Assembly: GCA_910579325.1 (NCBI GenBank)
Contig: CAJTTU010000044.1
Span: forward strand, 1-27,032
Length of the DNA stretch: 27,032 nt
Source: an uncultured Lachnospiraceae bacterium
GTDB taxonomy: Bacteria > Bacillota > Clostridia > Lachnospirales > Lachnospiraceae
Reading direction: 5' to 3'
Position numbers and translations under genes: made by a program. The notes under the pieces were generated by a model that did not search any database, had not been told where the DNA came from, and worked only from the letters and a program-made list of their open reading frames with translations. Each line of letters starts with the position of its first letter. Position 1 is the stretch's first letter. Of the stretch, positions 8,818 through 16,512 are shown piece after piece.

Positions 8818-10008
8818 ATGGGACATATAAAAGTAGCCGATATGCACTGCGACACGGTTTCGATGATCCAGTATAAAAGGAACAGGGGAGAACATACCGT
8901 CCTGCGAAAAAACGATATGCGTATCGATCTGGAAAAGCTGAGACAGGGCGGATACATGCTGCAGACCTTTGCCATTTTTACGGACCTGGAGGAAAAGGAC
9001 CCGTTGGAGACGGCTCTGGAACAGTCGGATCTCTTTTATCAGGAGATGGAGGAGAATCGGGTGCTGATCGCTCCGGTCACCACAATGGCCCAGGTGGATC
9101 GGAATATGGCCGATGGGAAGCTGTCGGCTCTTCTGTCTCTGGAGGGCGGCGACGCCTGTAGGGGAAATCTCAGCGTTCTGCGGGATTTCTACCGGCTGGG
9201 CGTCCGCATGGTGACTCTGACCTGGAACAATGAAAATGAGCTGGCTTATCCCCAGACGCCCCGGCGCAGGAAGAAGCGTTCCGGCGTCGGAAAGGCCCAT
9301 TCCGTTGTGTGGGATGCTTTGCAGAGAGGTTTTTCTGTTGATTCGGGAGGCAGAAGCGCTGATTTGGGAGGTTCGTCCGTAAGCCTGGGAAGCCTGTCCG
9401 CAGGTCCGGATAGCGCAGCGGCAGGACAGCGGAAAAGAGGGCTTAAGGAGGCAGGATTTGCCTTTCTGGAGGAGATGGAGCGGCTGGGCATGCTCATCGA
9501 CGTATCCCACCTGTCGGATGACGGGTTCTATGACGTGCTGGAGCATACCAGCCGTCCTTTCGTCGCCAGCCATTCCAATGCCAGAGCGCTGGCCGCGCAC
9601 CCCCGGAACCTGACTGATTCCATGTTAAAAAGTCTGGCGGACAGAGGCGGCGTGGCAGGGGTGAATTTTTACAACCGGTTTTTGTCGGTTCCTTGCGGAA
9701 GCAGGAGCGGTTTGCCGGCGGCGGCAGATTTGGCCGGTCAGGATGCTTATCCGGAGACGACCACGAATGAGGCGATTATCTGCCAGATCAGACATATGAC
9801 CGACATAGCCGGCATGGACAGCGTGGGGCTGGGAACGGATTTTGACGGTTTTACCTGTCCGCTGGAGATAGAAAACTGTTCCGGTATGCAGCGGCTGGCG
9901 GAGGATTTGAAGCGGGCAGGGTTTACAAACGGGGAAATAGAAGGTATATTTTATAAGAATGTGGTACGGGTGTACCGGGAGATTCTGGACGGCGGTACAG
10001 CAGACTGA
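8818..10008 (+). CDS. Membrane dipeptidase family (M19) zinc peptidase with inserted linker
   Basis: This 396-residue metallo-dipeptidase (renal dipeptidase-like, peptidase family M19) would hydrolyse dipeptides, in Firmicutes probably cytosolic since no signal peptide is seen. Metal-site motifs are in place: HCD near the N-terminus (H10, D12), SLEGGD (E109), IDVSHLSD (H231), ASHSNARAL (H252) and GLGTDFDG near residue 336. Between NELAYPQTP (about 148) and GLKEAGFAF (about 208) the protein has a Ser/Gly/Ala-rich insertion of some 45 residues where the family has a short loop. GGGAGA upstream is the ribosome binding site. The gene product class is secure and the natural substrate is unknown. 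Confidence 0.9.
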   Translation: MGHIKVADMHCDTVSMIQYKRNRGEHTVLRKNDMRIDLEKLRQGGYMLQTFAIFTDLEEKDPLETALEQSDLFYQEMEENRVLIAPVTTMAQVDRNMADGKLSALLSLEGGDACRGNLSVLRDFYRLGVRMVTLTWNNENELAYPQTPRRRKKRSGVGKAHSVVWDALQRGFSVDSGGRSADLGGSSVSLGSLSAGPDSAAAGQRKRGLKEAGFAFLEEMERLGMLIDVSHLSDDGFYDVLEHTSRPFVASHSNARALAAHPRNLTDSMLKSLADRGGVAGVNFYNRFLSVPCGSRSGLPAAADLAGQDAYPETTTNEAIICQIRHMTDIAGMDSVGLGTDFDGFTCPLEIENCSGMQRLAEDLKRAGFTNGEIEGIFYKNVVRVYREILDGGTAD

Positions 10009-10031
10009 CTGCTTTCTGATAAAAAATATGT

Positions 10032-10075
10032 TGCGAAAGCATACCGGAGTAATGATATGCCGGCGTGCTTTCGCA
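10032..10075 (+). promoter_or_regulatory. Strong hairpin ahead of the thioesterase gene
   Basis: TGCGAAAGCA (10032-10041) is the exact complement of 10066-10075. After a 2x2 internal loop, CCGG (10044-10047) pairs with CCGG (10060-10063), with a 12-base loop. No T-tract follows, and the ribosome binding site of the thioesterase (GGAG, 10079-10082) comes only three bases later. It may protect the downstream mRNA or affect ribosome access. Confidence 0.55.
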
Positions 10076-10092
10076 GGCGGAGTGAGAGAAAC

Positions 10093-10809
10093 ATGTATAC
10101 ATTTAACAGCAGAGTCCGGTACAGTGAGATCGGAAATGATGAAAACTTGAGTATGTTTGGCGTGATCAATTATTTTCAGGACTGCAGCACGTTTCAGTCG
10201 GAGTCGCTGGGCCTGGGGATCGATGCGTTATGTGAGCGGCACAGGGCATGGCTTTTGAATTCCTGGCAGATCGATGTGCTGCGGTATCCGGCGCTGGGCG
10301 AGGAGATTGAGATTGGCACATTCCCCTATGATTTTAAGGGATTTTTTGGCCTGAGAAATTTCTTTATCAAGAGCTGCCAGGGAGAGACACTTATCAAAGC
10401 CAATTCCGTATGGGTGTATGTAAATACGGACACGGGCCATCCCGCCAGGGTGCTGCCGGAGGAGGCGGTCGTCTATGGGATGGAGCCAAAGCTTGATATG
10501 GAATACAGAGACAGGCGGATGAAGCTGCCGGAGAAGCTTTCGGAATTTGACGCCATGGAGACGCTCCCGGTGAAGCGATACCATATCGATACGAATCACC
10601 ATGTCAATAACAGCTACTATCCCCTGATGGCCTGGGAATACCTGCCGGAGGGGTTCCGGTGCGGCAGGCTGCAGATAGAGTATAAGACGGCGGCAGTGTT
10701 TGGGGACCACATCCATCCCTATGTGCTGGAACGGAATGGCGCGTACTGGGTGGTTTTAGCGGACAAAGAACAGAATCACTATGCGGTGATCAGAGCGGAA
10801 GAAAAATAA
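10093..10809 (+). CDS. Acyl-ACP thioesterase (FatA/FatB-like)
   Basis: This 238-residue double-hotdog thioesterase releases free fatty acids from acyl carrier protein in the cytoplasm. The N-terminal hotdog starts YTFNSRVRYSEIGND and continues into the MFGVINYFQDCSTFQSE helix. The second hotdog carries the catalytic strip DTNHHVNNSYY (compare the plant-type D/N-x-N-x-H-V-N-N signature). Length matches the bacterial members. An in-frame upstream ATG at 10057 lies inside the hairpin loop and lacks a ribosome binding site, so 10093 is preferred. The gene follows the dipeptidase by 84 bases and may belong to the same transcript. Confidence 0.88.
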   Translation: MYTFNSRVRYSEIGNDENLSMFGVINYFQDCSTFQSESLGLGIDALCERHRAWLLNSWQIDVLRYPALGEEIEIGTFPYDFKGFFGLRNFFIKSCQGETLIKANSVWVYVNTDTGHPARVLPEEAVVYGMEPKLDMEYRDRRMKLPEKLSEFDAMETLPVKRYHIDTNHHVNNSYYPLMAWEYLPEGFRCGRLQIEYKTAAVFGDHIHPYVLERNGAYWVVLADKEQNHYAVIRAEEK

Positions 10810-10887
10810 TGAGAGGGCTGTAGAGGTACTCGATATAACAACGGAAGAAAAGTAACGACAGGACCGTAGCGGTACTCAATCAGGAGA
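10796..10887 (+). repeat. Two imperfect 46-base tandem copies spanning the thioesterase stop
   Basis: CGGAAGAAAAATAATGAGAG (from 10796) recurs as CGGAAGAAAAGTAACGACAG (from 10842). Both copies continue with similar GTAGAGGTACTCGAT or GTAGCGGTACTCAAT text. The first copy includes the last codons and the TAA of the thioesterase gene. It looks like an old local duplication that lengthened the spacer before cvfB. Confidence 0.65.
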
Positions 10888-10893
10888 AAAGAT

Positions 10894-11910
10894 ATGTTGG
10901 AATTAGGGAAAAAACAATGTCTGGTCTGGAAACGGACGACGGAGCACGGCGCTTATCTGGGGCCGGAGGGCGGAAAGGAAGAAGTGCTGCTGCCGAAAAA
11001 ATATTTAAAACCGGAGCTGCAAATCGGGGATGAGATCGAAGTCTTTCTCTATAAAGATTCGGAGGACAGGCTGATTGCCACTACAAGGGAGCCGAAGGTG
11101 GAGCTGGGGCGGCTGGCGCTGCTTCCGGTGGTCCAGGTGACAAATATTGGTGCGTTTCTGGACTGGGGGCTGGAAAAAGATCTGTTCCTGCCCTTTAAAG
11201 AGCAGTCTCATAAACTGAAACCGGGCGATCAATGTCTGGCTGCCCTTTATATTGATAAAAGCGACAGGCTGTGCGCCACCACAAAGGTGTATTCCCATCT
11301 GGAATGTCCCAGGGACGGCTTGTTCCGGGAGGGACAGCATGTGAAGGGGACAATCTATGAGGTGAAGCCGGAGCTGGGTGCTTTGGTGGCCGTGGAAAAC
11401 AGGTACTTCGGTCTGGTTCCCCGTCAGGATTTTTTTCAGGATAAAAAGCCCGGCGATGTGGTCAGCGCCCGGATTGTGAAAATCCGGGAGGACGGCAAGC
11501 TGGACCTGTCCCTGCGGGAGAAAGCCTATCTGCAGATGGATGCGGACGCCGCCCTTGTGATGGAGCGGATTGAGGAGCGGGGCGGCAGGCTGCCCTTTAC
11601 CGACAAGGCGGCGCCGCTGGTGATACAGAGAGAATTTGGCCTGAGCAAAAACGCCTTTAAGCGGGCGGTGGGACGGCTGCTGAAAATGGGGAAGATCCGG
11701 CTGACGGAAAACAGCATCGAGAAAGCCGAAAAGGAAGCGTCCAAATATGCAAAAGAGCCATCGCTTTATGGCAATGGCTCTTTTTATGGTGAAAGTATGC
11801 AGTATATCCGCATTCTCAGGGGAGGCAATTTTGTGTTTTTCTTCACAGCCGTACGGTCTGTGAAAGGGGGGTGCCCGGCAGCTGCCTTGGGTGACAGCCA
11901 CCGGGTATGA
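10894..11910 (+). CDS. cvfB: CvfB-like S1 RNA-binding protein, frame runs through its terminator
   Basis: A 338-codon frame for a protein of the CvfB/YitL family, cytoplasmic RNA-binding regulators with tandem S1 domains and a winged-helix end. Visible parts are an S1-like N-terminus (LGKKQCLVWKRTTEHGAYLG), further S1 repeats (VVQVTNIGAFLDWG; GQHVKGTIYEV to GLVPRQDFF; DVVSARIVKIREDGKLDLSLR) and a C-terminal winged-helix (LSKNAFKRAVGRLLKMGKIRLTE). Family members end about here (near residue 280-285). Instead the frame continues about 55 codons through an intrinsic terminator (11751-11785) into strongly structured DNA and stops only at 11908-11910. Most transcripts would therefore lack a stop codon. 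The ribosome binding site AGGAGA lies at about 10881-10886. Confidence 0.85.
   Translation: MLELGKKQCLVWKRTTEHGAYLGPEGGKEEVLLPKKYLKPELQIGDEIEVFLYKDSEDRLIATTREPKVELGRLALLPVVQVTNIGAFLDWGLEKDLFLPFKEQSHKLKPGDQCLAALYIDKSDRLCATTKVYSHLECPRDGLFREGQHVKGTIYEVKPELGALVAVENRYFGLVPRQDFFQDKKPGDVVSARIVKIREDGKLDLSLREKAYLQMDADAALVMERIEERGGRLPFTDKAAPLVIQREFGLSKNAFKRAVGRLLKMGKIRLTENSIEKAEKEASKYAKEPSLYGNGSFYGESMQYIRILRGGNFVFFFTAVRSVKGGCPAAALGDSHRV
11751..11785 (+). terminator. Intrinsic terminator inside the cvfB reading frame
   Basis: AAAAGAGCCAT (11751-11761) pairs with ATGGCTCTTTTT (11774-11785). The A-run/T-run symmetry would let it work on both strands. It lies upstream of the in-frame stop at 11908. Confidence 0.85.
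11842..11905 (+). other. Two strong hairpins between the cvfB terminator and mreB promoter
   Basis: TTCACAG (11842-11848) pairs with CTGTGAA (11858-11864) around a CCGTACGG palindrome. CCCGG (11874-11878) pairs with CCGGG (11901-11905) and encloses the palindrome GGCAGCTGCC. I see no riboswitch or T-box signature. The structure lies in the translated tail of cvfB, so that tail probably evolved as non-coding DNA. From 11911 to 12017 I see only AT-rich spacer. Confidence 0.45.
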
Positions 11911-12017
11911 GTATGAAAAAGCTTATATCACTTTCATGATACGCATATAGTATAGCGCATAATTATGATAATATTATGTTGGAATCCTGAAAAAAATATT
12001 AAAATTTGAAAAAACAT

Positions 12018-12045
12018 TTGAAAAACCGCCAGCATTGTATATAAT
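12018..12045 (+). promoter_or_regulatory. Promoter of mreB/mbl
   Basis: TTGAAA (12018-12023) and TATAAT (12040-12045) are 16 bases apart in an AT-rich stretch. The 5' leader is about 80 bases and ends in AGGAGG (12116-12121). Confidence 0.75.
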
Positions 12046-12131
12046 ATAAATACTGACATGGAGAAAGATGGTTTTGAAAACACCATATTGATCTGATAAA
12101 ACATAGAAAATATTCAGGAGGAAGAAAGAAA

Positions 12132-13130
12132 ATGATGTTGTCAACTGACATTGGAATCGATCTGGGAACCGCAAGCATACTTGTATATATAAAAGGCCGG
12201 GGCGTGGTATTAAAGGAGCCCTCGGTAGTAGCCTTTGACCGTGACACAAATCAGATTAAAGCCATCGGCGAGGAGGCCAGGCTGATGATCGGCAGAACGC
12301 CGGGGAATATCGTGGCGGTCCGCCCGCTGCGTCAGGGCGTCATCTCCGATTATACCGTGACGGAAAAAATGCTGAAATATTTCATTAAGAAGGCCGTGGG
12401 CAAAAAGACGCTCAGGAAACCGAGAATCAGCGTCTGCATTCCCAGCGGCGCCACCGAGGTGGAGAAGAAAGCGGTGGAGGACGCTACCTATCAGGCGGGA
12501 GCCAGAGAGGTGACGATTATCGAGGAGCCTGTGGCGGCGGCCATCGGCGCTGGAATCGATATTTCCAAAGCCTGCGGCAATATGATCGTGGACATCGGCG
12601 GCGGCACCTCCGATATCGCCGTGATTTCTCTAGGCGGCACCGTGGTCAGCACCTCCGTCAAGGTGGCCGGCGACGATTTCGACGAGGCGATTGTCCGGTA
12701 TATGCGTAAGAAGCATAACCTGCTGATCGGCGAGCGCACGGCAGAAGATATCAAGATTAATATTGGCTGTGCCGACAAGCGGCCGGAGATGGTTACGATG
12801 GACGTGAGAGGCCGGAACCTGGTGACAGGTCTGCCGAAGACGATTACCATCACCTCCGACGAGACGCTGGAAGCGCTGCGGGAGCCTGCCATGTCTATCG
12901 TGGACGCGGTTCACAGCGTACTGGAGAAGACCCCGCCGGAACTGGCGGCGGATATCTATGACCGGGGGATCGTGATGACCGGAGGCGGTTCTCTGTTAAG
13001 CGGTCTGGATACGCTGATCGAGGAAAAGACCGGCATCAATACGATGATCGCCGAGGAGCCCATGACCGCAGTGGCCATCGGCACCGGCAAGTTTATTGAG
13101 TTTACAAACGGAGAGCGGGACGAGAAATAA
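12132..13130 (+). CDS. mreB: Rod-shape actin homologue MreB/Mbl
   Basis: A 332-residue bacterial actin that forms membrane-bound filaments and guides lateral peptidoglycan synthesis. The actin-fold nucleotide motifs are clear: phosphate-1 IGIDLGTAS (7-15), the hinge EEPVAAAIGAG (131-141), phosphate-2 VDIGGGTSDIA (153-163) and the adenosine motif MTGGGSLLSGLD near the C-terminus. Length is typical (330-345). AGGAGG at 12116-12121 supports the ATG at 12132; a second ATG follows immediately. mreC and mreD are absent next door, so this may be an mbl-type paralogue rather than the mre-operon copy; the sequence alone does not settle it. It has its own promoter and terminator, so it is probably monocistronic. 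Confidence 0.93.
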   Translation: MMLSTDIGIDLGTASILVYIKGRGVVLKEPSVVAFDRDTNQIKAIGEEARLMIGRTPGNIVAVRPLRQGVISDYTVTEKMLKYFIKKAVGKKTLRKPRISVCIPSGATEVEKKAVEDATYQAGAREVTIIEEPVAAAIGAGIDISKACGNMIVDIGGGTSDIAVISLGGTVVSTSVKVAGDDFDEAIVRYMRKKHNLLIGERTAEDIKINIGCADKRPEMVTMDVRGRNLVTGLPKTITITSDETLEALREPAMSIVDAVHSVLEKTPPELAADIYDRGIVMTGGGSLLSGLDTLIEEKTGINTMIAEEPMTAVAIGTGKFIEFTNGERDEK

Positions 13131-13146
13131 TCGTCCCGGAGATTTT
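13117..13146 (+). terminator. Intrinsic terminator overlapping the mreB stop
   Basis: CGGGACGA (13117-13124) pairs with TCGTCCCG (13131-13138). The TAA stop sits in the loop and GAGATTTTT follows. The stem therefore includes the last mreB codons. Confidence 0.75.
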
Positions 13147-13192
13147 TCACGTTATCTGATTTACATTTCCTTTTTGAGATTGGAACGTTTTG

Positions 13193-13256
13193 AGACCGTA
13201 TACTTCTGGAATTTCGCGAAAACAGGCGCAGGGGGGATTCTGGAAGCGTATGGTCT
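13193..13256 (+). repeat. Inverted repeat in the mreB-recD2 spacer
   Basis: AGACCGTATACTTC (13193-13206) can pair with GAAGCGTATGGTCT (13243-13256), with three positions that are G-U or A-C at RNA level. The loop contains TTCGCGAA. It lies in the 194-base leader of recD2 and no clear T-tract follows. The rest of this spacer shows no gene. Confidence 0.4.
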
Positions 13257-13324
13257 GATCAGGGTGGCTGCCCTTTTGTATTTTCAGGCGGCTGCCGATT
13301 TCACTTCCGGAGGCATATGGATAT

Positions 13325-15538
13325 ATGGCAGTCATATCAGGATATGTTGAGCATATCATTTTCCGCAATCAGGACAATGGTTATACCGTTATGGAGCTGG
13401 CGGTCGAGAAGGACACGATGACGCTGGTGGGAACCTTTTCTTATATCAGCGAAGGAGAATACATAGAGGCGGAGGGGGAGCTGACCGAGCATCCCGTCTA
13501 CGGCGAGCAGCTTCGCGTCGCCAGGTATGAGCTGAAAACGCCGGAGGATGTGGATTCCATAAAGCGTTATCTGGGCTCCGGCGCGATCAAGGGCGTGGGG
13601 CCTTCTCTTGCCGCCCGGATTGTGAAAAAGTTTAAGGCGGATACGTTCCGTATTATGGAGGAGGAGCCGGAGCGGCTGGCGGAAGTGAAAGGCATCAGCG
13701 AGTCCAAGGCCATTCAGATCGGAGAGCAGGCGGCTGAAAAGCGGGATCAGCGTCAGGCCATGCTGTTCTTGCAGCAGTACGGCATTACGGTGAATCTGGC
13801 GGTGAAGATTTATAAGCGTTACGGAGACGAGATTTATTCCGTGATCAAAACCAACCCTTACCGGATGGCGGACGATATTTCCGGCGTAGGCTTTAAAATC
13901 GCGGATGAGATCGCCGCCAGGGCAGGGCTGCATACGGACTCTGATTTTCGGATTAAGAGCGGCCTGATGTATGTGCTGCAGCAGGCGCTGGGGAACGGTC
14001 ATGTCTATCTTCCCGCAGAGGAACTGAAGGCGCAGACCAGTCAGCTTTTACAGGTGGAGCTGGATTCCGTGGAGCGCCATATCATGGATTTGACCATTGA
14101 TAAAAAGCTGGTAGTAAAGGCGGTGCCGGAGGGCCAGGGCATCTATATTTCGAAATACTATTATATGGAATTAAATACGGCCAAAATGCTCCATGATCTG
14201 AATGTCCGGTATCCGGTGCCGGAGGAGGGTCTGTTAAAAAAGCTGGATCGAATCGAGAGCCAGACCGGTATGGAGCTGGAGGAGCAGCAGCGCCAGGCAT
14301 TTATGAAGGCGGCCCGAAACGGTCTGCTGGTGATTACCGGAGGACCCGGAACCGGAAAAACCACGGTGATCAGAAATATTATTCAGTTTTTTGAGTCGGA
14401 GGACATGGAGATACTGCTGGCCGCGCCCACCGGGCGGGCGGCCAAACGGATGACGGAGGCCACGGGCTGCGAGGCGAGAACCATTCACCGGATGCTGGAA
14501 TTAAACGGCGTGCCGGAGGAGGAGTCCCGGGCGGAGCAGTTTCAGCGCAATGAGCAGAATCCCCTGGAGGCGGACGCCATTATCATCGACGAGATGTCCA
14601 TGGTGGATATCAATCTGCTTTACGCGCTGCTAAAGGCGGTTACGGTAGGCACCCGGCTGATTCTGGTAGGGGATGTGGACCAGCTGCCCAGCGTGGGGCC
14701 GGGAAATGTGCTGCGGGATGTGATCGGCTCCGAGGCCTTCGCGGTGGTAAAGCTGGAAAAGATTTTCCGTCAGGCCGCCCAGAGCGATATTATTGTCAAT
14801 GCCCATAAGATCAACGCCGGGGAATGGATCGACCCGGAGGCGAGGAGCAAGGACTTTCTGTTTATCAAACGGCAGGATGCCAATGCCATTATCAATGCGT
14901 CGATCACGCTGGTCCGGGACAAGCTGCCCCGCTATGTGGGGGCCCCCATGTATGATATTCAGGTGATGACCCCGATGCGCAAAGGGGCTCTGGGGGTGGA
15001 ACGGCTGAATACGATCCTCCAGGAATTTTTAAATCCGCCGACGCCGGATAAAAAGGAAAAGGAGCTGGGCGCGTCGACTTTCCGGGAGGGCGACAAGGTG
15101 ATGCAGATTAAAAATAATTACCAGATGGAATGGGAGGTGCGCAGTCAGCGGTACAATGTGGCGCTTGACAAGGGAACCGGGGTTTTTAACGGCGATATGG
15201 GCGTGGTGCGTCGCATCGATTTGTTCGGCGAGCAGCTGACGGTGGAATATGATGAGAACCGGTTTGTCACCTATGAGTTTAAACAGCTGGACGAGCTGGA
15301 GCTGGCCTACGCGATTACGATTCACAAGTCCCAGGGCAGCGAGTATCCCGCCGTGGTGATTCCGCTGCTTTCAGGCCCCCGGATGCTGATGAACCGGAAC
15401 CTGATCTATACGGCCGTCACCCGGGCCCGCTCCTGCGTCTGCATCGTAGGGTCGCCCCAGACCTTTCAGGAGATGGTGGCGAACGAGCGGCAGCAGAGAC
15501 GGTATTCCAGTCTGAGCGCGCGGATACGGGAGCTGTGA
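13325..15538 (+). CDS. recD2: ATP-dependent DNA helicase RecD2 (SF1B)
   Basis: A 737-residue 5'-3' DNA helicase of the RecD2 type, which acts in repair and replication without RecBC. The N-terminal OB-like part (SGYVEHIIFRNQDNGYTVMEL) is followed by helix-hairpin-helix-like repeats (GAIKGVGPSLAARIV; VKGISESKA; ISGVGFKIADEI), the feature that separates RecD2 from RecD. Motor motifs are Walker A GGPGTGKTT (339-347), motif Ia LLAAPTGRAAKRM, Walker B IIIDEMSMVD (420-429), VGDVDQLPSVGPGNVL, and C-terminal TIHKSQGSEYP with YTAVTRARS. GGAGG (13310-13314) precedes the start. comF follows after about 140 bases and may be in the same transcript. Confidence 0.95.
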   Translation: MAVISGYVEHIIFRNQDNGYTVMELAVEKDTMTLVGTFSYISEGEYIEAEGELTEHPVYGEQLRVARYELKTPEDVDSIKRYLGSGAIKGVGPSLAARIVKKFKADTFRIMEEEPERLAEVKGISESKAIQIGEQAAEKRDQRQAMLFLQQYGITVNLAVKIYKRYGDEIYSVIKTNPYRMADDISGVGFKIADEIAARAGLHTDSDFRIKSGLMYVLQQALGNGHVYLPAEELKAQTSQLLQVELDSVERHIMDLTIDKKLVVKAVPEGQGIYISKYYYMELNTAKMLHDLNVRYPVPEEGLLKKLDRIESQTGMELEEQQRQAFMKAARNGLLVITGGPGTGKTTVIRNIIQFFESEDMEILLAAPTGRAAKRMTEATGCEARTIHRMLELNGVPEEESRAEQFQRNEQNPLEADAIIIDEMSMVDINLLYALLKAVTVGTRLILVGDVDQLPSVGPGNVLRDVIGSEAFAVVKLEKIFRQAAQSDIIVNAHKINAGEWIDPEARSKDFLFIKRQDANAIINASITLVRDKLPRYVGAPMYDIQVMTPMRKGALGVERLNTILQEFLNPPTPDKKEKELGASTFREGDKVMQIKNNYQMEWEVRSQRYNVALDKGTGVFNGDMGVVRRIDLFGEQLTVEYDENRFVTYEFKQLDELELAYAITIHKSQGSEYPAVVIPLLSGPRMLMNRNLIYTAVTRARSCVCIVGSPQTFQEMVANERQQRRYSSLSARIREL

Positions 15539-15678
15539 GGAGAGGGGCATAGTTTCGTATTGTAATAACGGTCAGGTGGATGGCAGTTCTTTCACTCATG
15601 CTTCCGGAGAAATTTTTGGAGAGTATTTTGAGGGAAAATTTGAAGTGGGAAAAGCCAGGATATGGTGAAGAATTTGTC

Positions 15679-16509
15679 ATGAGGAAAAATAGAGAAAGTG
15701 AGGTGATATCAATAACTGAAAATAAAAGGACAGTTAAGACGGTAGGCGTGGGAAAAGCGGGACTCATACCGGATTTCCTGCGCGAAGCGGCACGGCGGTT
15801 CGGCGGGGAATGTCTGGATCTTCTGTTTCCCAGAATCTGTCCGCTGTGCGGTACGATTGTTACGAAAGAGGAAGGGCTGATCTGCCGGAATTGTGTTCCG
15901 AAGGCGGAGCGGCTCTTTTTGCGTGAACCGCTGTGTAAAAAGTGCGGAAAGCAGCTGGAATCGGAGATTCAGGAGTACTGTTTTGACTGTACGGCTCATC
16001 CAAAGCTGTTCTGGCAGGGGGTCTCCCTGTTTGCGTACCGGGATGAGGCGAAGGAATCCATGATGGGGTTTAAGTATCATAATAAGCGGGAATATGCCGA
16101 TTATTATGCCGGGCAGCTGACGGACCGCTATGGGGACCGGCTGCGGCAGGCAGGGGCCCAGGCCGTGATCCCCGTCCCGCTGCACGCAAAAAAGCTGCGG
16201 GACAGGGGGTATAACCAGGCGGGGGTTCTGGCCCGGAGGCTGGGCGCTTCTTTGGAGCTGCCGGTCTATCCGAAAGGGTTGATTCGCGTGCAGGACACCG
16301 CGCCCCAGAAAACGCTGCAGGGCAGCCAGAGAGGGAAAAATCTCTATCATGCCTTTCGGGCCGGAAAGCTGCCAAAAGGGCTTGCAAGCGTGATTCTGGT
16401 GGACGATATCTATACCACGGGCGCTACGATGAACGCCTGCTCCGCGGCGCTTAAGAAAGCGGGAGTACGGCGGATTTTCTGTGTCAGCGTGTGCAGCGGG
16501 AGGAACTGA
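15679..16509 (+). CDS. comF: ComF family phosphoribosyltransferase-like protein
   Basis: A 276-residue ComF-type protein, linked to uptake and processing of single-stranded DNA in natural transformation, where it is thought to act with the ComFA helicase. The N-terminal zinc-ribbon has four CxxC-type pairs (CPLC at 54-57, CRNC at 69-72, CKKC at 86-89, CFDC at 101-104). The phosphoribosyltransferase fold has VIPVPLHAKKLRDRGYNQ and the PRPP loop VILVDDIYTTGAT (238-250). The ATG at 15679 has GGTGAAG eight bases upstream; an in-frame ATG at 15580 would add 33 unconserved residues. About 30 residues still precede the usual family start. It converges with the next gene, with only three bases between. 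Confidence 0.88.
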   Translation: MRKNRESEVISITENKRTVKTVGVGKAGLIPDFLREAARRFGGECLDLLFPRICPLCGTIVTKEEGLICRNCVPKAERLFLREPLCKKCGKQLESEIQEYCFDCTAHPKLFWQGVSLFAYRDEAKESMMGFKYHNKREYADYYAGQLTDRYGDRLRQAGAQAVIPVPLHAKKLRDRGYNQAGVLARRLGASLELPVYPKGLIRVQDTAPQKTLQGSQRGKNLYHAFRAGKLPKGLASVILVDDIYTTGATMNACSAALKKAGVRRIFCVSVCSGRN

Positions 16510-16512
16510 CGG

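Noticed and set aside
11842..11905. T-box or known riboswitch ahead of mreB
   Set aside because: No T-box sequence or other riboswitch core is present, and the mreB promoter lies downstream of these hairpins, so they are not in its leader.
13096..13350. An 84-codon frame across the mreB-recD2 spacer
   Set aside because: It overlaps the end of mreB and the start of recD2 in another frame, and lacks a ribosome binding site and motifs.
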